A stretch of DNA of 64,000 nucleotides from Eucommia ulmoides. Lineage: Eukaryota > Streptophyta > Magnoliopsida > Garryales > Eucommiaceae. Shown piece by piece: positions 1 to 11,200 of this stretch. The stretch's first letter is position 1; the number at the start of each line of letters is the position of its first letter. The DNA is taken from the NCBI GenBank assembly GCA_016647705.1, contig CM028334.1:12619546-12683545 (forward strand), written 5' to 3'. The position numbers and the translations under genes are program-made. Under the pieces are notes generated by a model that made no database searches, had not been told where the DNA came from, and saw nothing but the letters and a program-made list of their open reading frames with translations.

Positions 1-236
1 GATTGGAATGACCATTGAAATGGTCATTCCATTCCTATATTTAGTTGGTGAGATTGATTTTCATTCCCATTCCCATTCCCAAGTAATGACTAATCCCATA
101 ATTTTTGAGATTAGTTAATCTCAAATTAAATGAGGTATTAGGTAATCTCAGGATTACCTAATTCAAAATAAAATGAAGTATTAGGTAAGAAGAATGGTTT
201 ATACTTGTGTTTCCGTATTTTTCACAATAGAAAAGA

Positions 237-1058
237 AAATTCTGGGAATAAAAACAAAAATATGGTGATGTTACTTTTATATTTCTGTTCCCAGAAAACA
301 TGGAACGGAAACAAAAATATAGGAACGAAATCTAGGAACAAAAACAAAAATAGAAATCTAGGAACAAAACAAAAATCTGGGAACAAACAAAACAAAAATA
401 GAAATATAGGAAGAAAAACATAAATATGGGAACAAAAACAAAAACAAAAATCTGGGAACAAAAACAGAAATGGGGAACAAAAACATAAATATGAGAACAA
501 AAACAGAATTCGAAATATGGGAACGAAAACAAAAATAGAAATCCGGGAACAAAACAAAAACAGAAATATGGGAACAAAAGAAAAACAGAAATATGGGAAC
601 AAAAATAGAAATATGGGAACAAAAATAGAAATTTGGGAACAAAACAAAAACAAAAATATGGGAACAAAAACAAAACAGAAATATAAGAACAAAAGCAGAA
701 ATCAGAAAGAAAAATAGAAATATGAGAACAAAAACATAAATCGGGAACAAAAATAGAAATATGAGAACAAAAACAGAAATCGAAATATGGGAACAAAAAC
801 AGAAATCAAAATATGGGAAGAAAAACATAAATATGGGAACAAAAACAAAAATAGAAATCTGGGATCAAAACAAAAACAGAAATATGGGAACAAAAATAGA
901 AATCTGGGAACAAAACAAAAACAAAAATATGGGAACAAAAACAAAAACAGAAATCCGGGAACAAAAACAAAAATCGGGAAGAAAAACAGAAATATGAGAA
1001 CAAAAACAAAAAATCTAGGAACAAAACAAAAACATAAATCTGGAAACAAAAATAGAAA
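237..1058 (+). repeat. Minisatellite, direct arm
   Basis: Many imperfect copies of a 20-30 bp unit near GGGAACAAAAACAGAAATAT, with variable AAAAC insertions. Several frames stay open for 60-150 codons only because the unit is poor in stops; the predicted peptides are simple repeats (GTKTK..., or FCFCS... on the other strand). I do not regard any of them as genes. Confidence 0.9.
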
Positions 1059-1378
1059 TATGTTCCCAGATTTTGGTTTTTGTTTTTAATCCCAGATTTC
1101 TGTTTTTGTTCCCTGATTTCTGTTTTTATTCTCATATTTCTGTTTTTCTTCCCGATTTCTGTTTTTGTTCCCAGATTTCTGTTTTTATTTTTGTTCCCAT
1201 ATTTCTATTTTTGTTTTGTTTCCAGAATTCTGTTTTTGTTCCCATATTTCTATTTTTATTTTGTTCCCAAATTTCTATTTTTGTTTTGTTCCCAGAATTC
1301 TGTTTTTGTTCCCATATTTTTGTTTTTATTTTGTTCCCAAATTTCTATTTTTGTTTTTGTTCCCAGATTTTGCTCCCA
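1059..1378 (-). repeat. Minisatellite, inverted arm
   Basis: The same unit in reverse complement (TTCCCAGATTTCTGTTTTTG and variants). The switch is abrupt at about 1058-1062 (AAATATGTTCCCAGATTT). With the direct arm this makes an imperfect hairpin whose shorter arm is about 320 bp. Confidence 0.9.
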
Positions 1379-1562
1379 TATTTGTGCTTTTATCGGTTAT
1401 TCTAATACCATATTTAATGTATTTTGTAATCAAATTAGGAATGGTAATGAACATTCAAATACCATGTTTAATCTCGTTTATCACCAAATATAGGAATGAC
1501 AATGATCATTCCATTTCAATATCACACTCATTCTATTCCATTCCAGCATACCAAACGTAGCG

Positions 1563-2147
1563 TAAGAATTCTCCCTAAAAACCCTTGAAATGTAGCCCCT
1601 AAAAGCAAATCTGCGAGCCTTTTTTTTTTTTTTTTTTTTTTTGTGTCTGTAGGAGGCACAATGCGTAGCCCCCACTATCTTGCCCAGGAAGATTTCGCTT
1701 GGACAATTATTCACGTGGCCACGCATCCCGTGCAAGAGTTTCCCTCACCCCCCAAATCTGTCTTTCTTCTTATTCTTTTTTCTTTCTTTCGATTTCTTTT
1801 CATTTGAATCCCATTTGTCTATTCTTTTTATTTTTATTTTTTTTCTTATTCCTTTAAAACTTAGAAAATATAAATAAAATAGTAAAAGAAAATAATATAT
1901 ATATATATATAAGGTGGCAAAATGTCGTGTCTACCAAGGGAGCAATTATTTTTGGATCCTAGATTTTTAGAACACATTTTTCGAGAACATGACTTAAATA
2001 ATGTGTTTTATTTCCCATACTTGGTGAACAAACCAAAAAACTATCCTCAATCTACCAAGCAAGGAACAACAATATTGATGCAAAACGTTCTGTTACTGTT
2101 AAAAACATTGAACAAATAACATATAAACAAGAAAATTTAAGGCTTAC
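1563..2147. other. Non-coding sequence of the host gene's intron 15
   Basis: Contains a T run (1621-1642), a pyrimidine-rich stretch (1740-1860) and AT-rich DNA with a short TA repeat near 1897. The minus strand was searched for the expected next exon of the ABC transporter (signature LSGGQ, Walker B); nothing resembling it is present. Confidence 0.6.
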
Positions 2148-2255
2148 AGATGCATTTTTAACTTCTATTCTGCTTGCTTTGCCTTCTAATCCATACACAA
2201 TGTTATCTTCAATGGAACAATTGAAAAGTACAGGCTCCTGACTCACTATGCCAAT
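2148..2255 (-). CDS. ABCB27: Exon 15 of the ABCB27-like gene: Q-loop segment
   Basis: Flanked by acceptor TTGTTCCCAG and donor TCT/GTAAG. It encodes 36 residues beginning [18 protein letters not shown]. Joined to exon 14 it gives [13 protein letters not shown], as in this family. Without the join it would be an isolated 108-bp fragment beside a minisatellite. The next exon should begin near the helix that follows KNAS; it is not found to the left in this window. Confidence 0.92.
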
Positions 2256-5200
2256 CTGGGAACAAATATAGAATTGCGAAAGAAAACATCATTATGAAAT
2301 ACAAGTGTATAAACATTTTGTTTAATAATTGAGTGCTGTTCCTAACTTAAAATTGAAATTGAAAAATGGATGAAGATCTTCTACTTGACTATTTTTGGGC
2401 TTGCTTGGATTGTGTCAGGTTTATTAGAATTTTTATTGTTAAGATAATTGAGAAACAGAGAGTTGAAAGAACCTGAGCGATATATTGATATTTAGGAAAA
2501 GTACATATTTCAAAGATATACAATGGGAGTATTTATAGGAGACTAAAGGAAACCCTAGAGATAGGGTTTTGACCTAATGGATCAAACTCATATATTACAT
2601 TAATGTTCCCCCTCAAACTTAATATGGTAAATGAGACATGAACTTGTGTTTGGAAATTAGAAAGTGAAAGAGTCCTAGTGGATAAGCCTTAGTAAAAATA
2701 TTTGCTATCTAATCGGCTGAACTAACGAATTGTAGACGAATTGTATTATAGAGAATGTGATAACAAATGAAGTGGTAATCAGTCTCGATGTGTTTTATAC
2801 GCTTGTGGAAGACATCATTGTGGGCGATCTGAATAACACTCCTATTGTCACAGTGTAAAATAGTGGCAGTAGGACAAGATATTCCCATGTCAGCAAGGAG
2901 CCATCGAAACCAAAATAGTTATTGAGTTGCATCAACCATGGCACAATATTCAGCTTCCGTGCTGGAACGAGCAACCACAATTTGTTTCTTATTGTGCCAA
3001 GAAATAAGGGAGTTGCCCATGAAAAAACAATAACCAGAGGTTGAGCATCTGTCGGTGGGATTTCCAGCCCAATCGGCATCTGAATAAGCTTGTAAAGTAG
3101 GAGTAAATTGGGCTGAGAAATGAAGTTCGTGAAATAAGGTACCCTTGACATACCGAAGTATGTGAAGAACAATTGATTAATGAGTGGTCTGAGGAGAGGA
3201 CAAGAATTGACTGACTTGATAAACGGCATAGGCGATGTCTGGGCGAGTGACAGTAAGGTATACCAAACTTCTAACCAGTTGGCGATATAGAGTGACATCC
3301 AGAAGAGGTGAACCATCTAGTGGAGTGAGTCTGATATTCGGCTCCAGAGGAGTAGTGACAGTGCTGCAGTTAGTGATGCCAGCCATAAACAAGAGATCAG
3401 AGATATATTTGGCATGAGAGAGAAAATATCCATATGAACTGTATAAAGACTTTGAGTCCAAGAAAATAGATGAGCACACTAAGATCTTTTATCTTGAATT
3501 TTTCACTAAGAAACTTTTTGAGTTCAGAGATATTGCGTAAATTATCCCTAGTAATAATCATGTCATCCATGTATAATAAAATAAGGATAATTCCATTGTC
3601 AGTGTGGCGAACAAACATGGCCGAATCATTAGCAATGGATGTGAACCCAAACTGATGAATAATAGTGTTGAATTTTGCGAACCAAGCACGTGGAGCTTGT
3701 TTTAAATCATATAAGGCACGATAAAGACGACAAACTTTATGTCGAGGAGCAACTAGGCCTGGAGAGGTATGCATGTTAACTTCCTCAAGAAGATCTCCAT
3801 TAAGAAATGCATTTTTAACATCCATCAGAAAAAGAGTCAATTTTCTAATGACGGCGACGACAAGAAGAGTACAGATAGATGTGAGCCTTGCCACTAGAGG
3901 AAATGTCTCTTCATAGTCAATGCCATATTCCTAAGACAATCCCTGGGAAACAAGTCGAGCTTTATAGCATTCAATAGAACCATTAAAATGTGTTTTGATC
4001 TTAAATACCCCCTTACATCCAATCGGACTTTTCCTAAGATGGAGGTCAACAAGATCCCAAATGTGAGTTTTGGCTAGGGCCTAAAGTTCTTCTTCCATTG
4101 CTTTCTGCCAAAAAGGATTAGTACTAATCTCTTTATAGAATTAAGGCTCATGAAGATTAAGTATGGTAGAAAACAATAATAATTAGTGAGATTAGGGGGA
4201 TGATGAATTACCTTGGTAGAGCGGCAAGAGTGATCTGGAGTGTGGGTCTCAGAGGTAGTCGGTACATAATCATCAGCCACAAGAGAGGTCTCAGGCATGA
4301 TCGATGAAGTTAGAAGAGTTAGAATAACTATTGGTTCTAGAATGGGTTCAGCCGGTGGTTCTGGAATGGGTTTAGCTGATGTTGATGGAGTGGACTCAGC
4401 GTAAGGTGCAAGCTAGGGCTCAAGTGGTAGTACTGGAGCGTGCTCAACAGTAACTGGAACTGTATCATCAGGAAATAACTCAATAGATGGATCAATAAAT
4501 AAATTGAAATTAGTAATGGTGGACATATCAAATGACCGTAAGAAAGAAAACATTTGATCTTCCCAAAAAATGACATAACAAGAGATAAGAAAAGTTTTAG
4601 TAATGGGATCCCAACACTGATACCCTTTATGCTTAATGCCACATCCAAGAAAACAACATAGGTGAGCCCTTGGTTCTAGTTTGTTGTGTTCGTGTGGTTT
4701 AAAAAACAAAACAAACGCAACCAAAGACTTTGAGTTCAGAGTAATACGGAGGTTTACCGAAAAGACGCTCAAATAGAGACTCATGATGGATTGTAGCGAA
4801 AGAGATATGGTTATTATGTATACTGTAGTGAAGACAACATCACCTTAAAAATGCTCAGGACAGGATAAAGAAATGAGGAGAGCACGAACTATGTTAAGAA
4901 TATGTCTATGTTTGCGTTCGACTCGTCCATTTTGTTGGGATGTGCTAGGACACGAGCGGTGGGGGAGTGAGCCATTTTTGCAAAGAAAGTTGAGAAAAGT
5001 ATGATCTTTGTATTCTATTGTATTATCTGAGCAAAAACTTTAATATTTCTAGAAAATTGGGTTCGAACCATAGAGGAAAACTCAAAATATATATGGAATA
5101 GTTCAAATCGATGTTTCATAAGAAACAACCATGTATATCGAGAGTAGTCATCCATAAACATAACAAAGTAACAACAACCATCTATTGAGGCATGAGGAGA

Positions 5201-8200
5201 AGGCCCCCAAACATTAGAATACATTAGATCAAAGGGTACAAGAGACATTGACTGACTCTCATTGAAAGGTAGGGCTAGTTGTTTTGCAAGTTGGTAATGA
5301 ATACATTTGAAGGACTCATGCTGAATTAAATCTAACTGACTGCTAGAGATAAGCAATTTAAGTCGGCTAGATAAAGTGTAGCCTAACCAAGAATGTCAAA
5401 TATGGGATGGTGATAGCAATAATAATGTCTATGGAGATAAAGATGATGACGATGAGGAGGAGGATAATGGTGGTAGTGGTGAGGTTACACGGGTTGATGA
5501 AGGAATATATGGTTGTGGTGGTGAGGGGGTTTGAGATGGAAGATGCAAACTGTTGAGTTCAAATAGACATCCAACTTTATGACCCATCCCAAAGGTTTCT
5601 TCTGTCTGAGGATCCTGCACACATCAACCACTATTAGAAAATATGACTTCGAATCCCAATTCACAAAGTTGCCCAACAAACAAGAGATTTAAGGTGAGTT
5701 TCAGAATCAAATACGTGTCAGGAATAGAAATATGGAAAAAAGAAAACTGACTGGTATGAGTAACACGCATTTGAGAACCATCAGTGATATGAATACGAGG
5801 GGTATTCATAGCGGATAGTTTGGTTGAGAAAATGTAATGTCATATGATTACAACTGACAGAATCAAAGAACTAAGAAGAGTTACCTGTAGTAAGTGAAAG
5901 AGTAGAGAAAAATTTTGTACCATTCTTTAAGAAAATTTGGTGAAAGAGTAAAGTCATATCTGCAATAGAAATGGTAATAGTAGTGGAGATAGGATCTAAA
6001 CCCTTTCTGGCATTGAGAATGATCGAAAAAGTGTAACCCACAGACATCGTTGTTAAACCAGATCAACAATATACAACAAAATCTGTTGTATGATATGAAT
6101 CTGGAGAAACTACTGCCACAGATGGGTCGAGAACAATAAAATTTTCTAGAAACTGGTCTATAATCATGAAGAACCGATTGCTGAATCCCTGAACTGATCA
6201 GATCTCCGTGATGAACCAAATCAATAGTATAAAGAGAATTATATTGTATGATCCTAATGTAATTAAATAAAGGACACAGATGGATCCAAAACGCTAAAAT
6301 TAGCTAAGAAACGATCTATAATCTTGAAGAACCGATTGATGAGCCTTTGAACTGATTAAACCACCATGATGAACCGACTCAATAATAAAAAAGGAACTGT
6401 ATTGTATGATCTGAATTTTAGTAAACGGAGGCCATTGATAGATGCAAAATGCCAAAATTAGCCAAGAACTGGTGTTAGATCGTCAAGATCTGGCTTAAAA
6501 ATGGGCGAACTAGTTAATATAAAAAGCTAAACTAGTTTAACGGCGCGTGGTCTAACAGCGACGAAGCAGCAAAAACTTCAGAGGGCATGTACGAGTACGT
6601 CCGGTAGATTATATAGTTGGTTTTGATGTCTTTGTAATCATCTTGGTAAGATGCTTCTAATGGTATACTGTATGATGAATTTGAGTTGATATTGAATCTC
6701 GTAGGAGTCAACGAAGTTGACAGCGGTGGTTAGACTGTCGTCAGTGTGTGAGGGCACGTGCAAACTACGAATTTTTCTTGGTTGGTTGATTTTGACTTGT
6801 CTTGTCGAGACAGTTCTGATGGTATGACCTTTGATGAATTTTGAGCACTGGTTGTTGTCGTGAGCTCAAAATCCGTGACGACGAGTCTTGATGGTACTGC
6901 TGGCTTTAGGTGGTGCGTGGAAGCACGTGAAAATTCCAATGATGGGTTTTTTTGATAAGGTTGTGTTCGTCTCGTCGAGACGAAGATGGTGATGTGATGA
7001 TATTTGATATTGGATTGGTGATGATGCTTATAGTAGTAAAGCGAAATCATGGGAAACAACAGGAAAAACGGTATGGCGGAAGACTTATTAGGGTTAGGGT
7101 TTCCAAAATCTTAGTAGGAACAGGGCCAAGAAATATTGGCTTTTGATACGATGTTAAGTAATTGAGAAATAAAAAGTTGGGAGAGTCTGAACGATATATT
7201 GATATTCAGGAAAAATACATATTACAAATATATACAACGAGAGTATTTATAGGAGACTAAAAGGAACCCTAGGGATAGGGTTTTGACCTAATAGGCCAAG
7301 CCCATATATTACATTAACACTTATATTTCTTTATAATTAAAAGTATTTCATTATTTTTTAGATATTTTATTTGTAAGACTATATAAGTTTTATTTAGAGT
7401 TTGGGTAGAATAGTCTTTTATTCCTTTTTAGATATTTTATTTGTACGACTATATAAGTTATCTTTCCTTAAAAAAAATTGTACCTCCACATTTGTTATTT
7501 GCAATTATAAACCCTATTTTTTCTATTCTTTTAACCATATGTTATTTGATTATATTAATATGGCATCAAGATCCTATCTCATGGAAGGAAGTTTGATATC
7601 ATCCATGACGACCGCGGATCGCAAATGTTTTGGCGTTGATATAGTTTTGATTTAGCTTCCATACAACTTTGATTTGATTTTTTCCTAGTGAATCATGCAT
7701 TTTTTAAATTGGTTTTCTCTCTCTTTATTATTCAATTTATGATTTTTTATTGGTATTCACAATGGCTTGTAAAAAGGATGATTCGCTTAAGTCTATAGTG
7801 CGAGATTGGATGAAAAAATTAATAATCACATATCAGTTATGTGATAAGAAACGTTTTCAAATATGAAAAGATGTACAATTATATTAGTGGTATATTGGTT
7901 AAACTTTAAGATCAAAAGACTGAAAATTATGCATTTTTGTTACATGTTTGGGAAGCAAACAATTAAGAAATTATCACTTGGATCAACAACTTTGTTGACC
8001 ATTCGATAAGTATGCCATTGATGAAGTATGGATATGCTAAAAAGGTATGAGAACATCTATCAAGGTTGTATCTGCAATCTAAATTTGTAAAATGGTATCA
8101 AATTGATGTTCAAGACCTAAAACAAAATGAATGAGTTGTTAGGAATTCTAGGCGATATGACAGATTTTTGGGATCAGTTGGCCCTCCTGGAATTAGTAGA

Positions 8201-11200
8201 AATACGAGTTTGTACTCCGTACATTGCTCATAGAGAAAAACCTCGTATGGTTAATTTTTTATGGCATTGCATGATGATTTTAAGAGACTTCATGGGATAG
8301 TTTTGAACTATAACCCACTTCCTTATGTTAGCTACGTGGTCAATGAGCTATTTGTCGAGGAGATACGCTTCAAGTCTCAATCTGAAAAAATAATTCTCCC
8401 AATACCTATTCTATTTATTCTAACAGTTCCTTCCAAACCTCCTAACACATTGTTGTAGATACTTGTTCTATCTTATTGTTTACCTCTCTTGTTCTCTACT
8501 TGGAAAGTTGTTTAGGTGTGCACCTAATTATTCTTTCTTACAAGTATTTGTTATTTTTTGTATCTTGATTGTAGGGAATTATAAGACCATTTATTCTTGT
8601 GATATATTTCCTAATTAAACTTGCTCATGCGGCTATATAATTAGGGATATAGAACCTATTATGAACATACGAAATACAGTTCAATATATTTCTCCCTTAT
8701 TTCTCTATATCCTTTTTGATATCGAGAGCCAAAAATAAAAAACATAAAAAATTTCCACCCAAATCCTAAAAGTCTCCATCACCTCCGACTGTTGAATCCA
8801 CTAACCACCACCACCAAGACGCCGCCACTAGCCCCAAACCCTAGCTCACCGTCGCTAAACCACCACCAAGCTGCCACATAATCACTCGCCATTCACCGCG
8901 AAACCCTAGCTCGCAAAAATAGCCACCACTGAAACCCTAACCATTCAAATAGATTGTAACCAAGTTGTCACTGTAGCCACCGGTCTCGAAACCTACACTC
9001 GTTGTTGCCAGCTAAGCCATCACAGAAACCCTAGCTCATTACCACCATCCGTAAACCCTAACCCTAAGCCTCCCAGCCTTGCCACTGTTGCACGAAACCC
9101 TAGCTTCGCCGTCTCTACCAACTTCGCACAAAACCCTAACCCTACCAGGCCTGCAACTGTCTAGCGAACCCTAATTCTTCGACCAAATTGCTAAATCACC
9201 TTGGGAACCCACTGCACAGCCGTAATTTCGCGAACCAGCAATATCGTTGCGAACTAGCACCAACTTCATCCTTCATCTCGTGTGAACCAGACGTCAATCA
9301 CGCATTGTTATGCTTTGTTTTCCACCAGTACTGGTGGCCATTAGTTAGACATCGTTGCAGGTAATTATCTAGCTTTTGTCTACTACTGTAAGTTGCAGAT
9401 TGTTCCTTGTCCATAAATCTTTGTTGCTTCTCGTCGTTGTTCTCTATCTATTGGTGTTTTGGATGTCTTAAATGCACGACCATCTCTTTTCATTATTGTA
9501 TGATGAGGTAACTACGTCTCTAGTTACCCATCTCATATTGTAAACTTTTTTTTTGGAGCCTGGTCAATCTTCCATAATATTTATCTGATTATTTCATTAC
9601 TACGATCTCATCTCACCTGTCTCCATAGCATCCAAAAAAGAAGGTGACGTTCCATCTCAGACCGTTCCTGCTCTATAGCTACCCCGCTTAGATTTTATCC
9701 ATGTGATTGCGGCCACGGTTCGACGTGTTACTACTATCTTACTCAATGGAGCAAATTTTTCTATCTAATCATTCTCTTTCCTTCTCTACCTTGATACAAA
9801 ATGTAAGACCAAATGGCTCAACGACATTGACCCAAGGCCAGAAATCAACGATCCCAAGTTTGCTTAGTGGGATGCTGATAATTATACCATCCTCAGGTGG
9901 ATCTTAAATTTAATGAAGAAACATATCTGTAATATGTTCATGTTCCATGAGACTGTCAGAGGTTTATGGTACACTCTTACGAAGATGTATATCCATTCTC
10001 CTAACGAATCATGGATCTTCGAGCTCTACCGTGAGATTTCCCATACCTCCCAGGCATTCTTGGGACTTTTAGTTGCGGATTACTTCGGCTACCTTCAATC
10101 TCGGTGGGAGGAACTTGCTCAATATGACCTCTAAGTGAATTCCCTGATAATGCTACTGAGATCGAAGCCAAGTGCTAGGATCATCGTTATACATACCTTT
10201 ATTGATGGATTTAAATATGGAGTACGAGAATTTTCGCACTTAGATTTTAAACATATCACCGATGCCAGATTTATGTAGTGCATTCTCTACTATTGATAAT
10301 GATTCAAAACGTCAATTTCTTTTTACTTGAGGTCACTCCTTATGTCCCTGAGCATATGTCCTTTTTGTCCCCCTCCAGTCCTCACCTATCAGGTATGCGA
10401 CCATATTATCAACACTGCCACTAGCGCCCCTGGATCTTTTCCACGTCCAGTCCTAAATTACCTAGCTTCAAGCTCAATTAACCACTTTGGCATCGTCTTC
10501 TGGCCCCACAGTTGCTCTTATCTTGGGTACTCCTTTTGCACTTCTTGGTAAGTCTGGTCTCCCTACTAGGATTATGTACTCTGGGGTTAACAATCACATG
10601 ACTGGTGAGTTTTCTACCTTTACCTCTCATGTTTCGCCTATCAACCAATCTGTGTGCATTGCTGATGGTACCTTTATCCATTTTGTTGTCAGGGAGATGC
10701 CTGCTTATCCCTCGATATCACTCTTCATTATGTTTACTATGTTCCTAAATTTGCATATAATCTTCTATCGGTTAGTCGTCTTACTAAAAATCTTAACTAC
10801 GTCGTCGTTTTTTACCTAACCGTTGATTCTTATAGGACCTGACTACGAGGAATATTTTGGCAGGGGATATGTACGCGATGGTCTCTACTACTTCGAAAGT
10901 CCTCCACTTCCAACCGTTCCATCTTTTCGTATGCTAGCTTCTGTATTACCTGTTTTTGAATCCTTCATTTGTTTGTTCAAAAATTTAAATTTGTGGCATG
11001 CTGGTTTAGGACATGTGAATTTTTAGCATTTATGTTGATGTTTTCATCTATTAATAAATAAAGTTTGCAAGAATTTTAAATTTCAATGTGTGGTTTGTGA
11101 ACGTTCTAAACTCACACGCACCTCTTACATTCCTCTCATGTATCGTACATCCCAAACATTTGATCTTATCCATTTTGATATTTGGAGACCCTCTCCTATT

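Larger units (their letters stand above)
1..1562. mobile_element. MITE or foldback-type element filled by a palindromic minisatellite
   Basis: The right end (about 1535-1562) reads ATACCAAACGTAGCG followed by TAA. This resembles Tourist/PIF-Harbinger MITE ends (CCAAACG... next to TAA/TTA). Sequence just inside the two sides is roughly complementary: 1-42 ends CATTCCTATATTT, and 1485-1520 contains AAATATAGGAATGA. The body is a minisatellite that runs one way and then reverses. Long inverted repeats built of short tandem units are the plan of foldback elements. The true left end is probably outside the window, so length and target duplication cannot be confirmed. Confidence 0.5.
2437..7319 (-). 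mobile_element. Copia LTR retrotransposon, decayed, near full length
   Basis: About 4.88 kb in minus orientation. LTRs are at 2437 to about 2605 (3') and 7152-7319 (5'). The flanking 5-mers TTTAT (2432-2436) and CTTAT (7320-7324) match at four of five bases. Order on the minus strand: 5' LTR, PBS, gag remnant, protease, integrase, reverse transcriptase, RNase H, polypurine tract (TTTGAGGGGGAA before 2605), 3' LTR. Stops and frameshifts break the polyprotein, so it is not autonomous. Confidence 0.88.

Noticed and set aside
205..1380. Repeat array resembling a CRISPR at first sight
   Set aside because: Units are contiguous and degenerate, with no constant repeat plus unique spacers, and the context is a plant genome.
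205..1405. Many open frames of 70-156 codons on both strands
   Set aside because: They are translations of a stop-poor minisatellite; the peptides are simple repeats and overlap in several frames.
2795..3316. 173-codon minus-strand frame as a membrane protein gene
   Set aside because: It is a shadow frame of Copia RNase H; the adjacent frames give the conserved Copia motifs.
8830..9140. Telomere-like AAACCCTA runs
   Set aside because: They are irregular, mixed with other C-rich sequence and located in a Copia leader.
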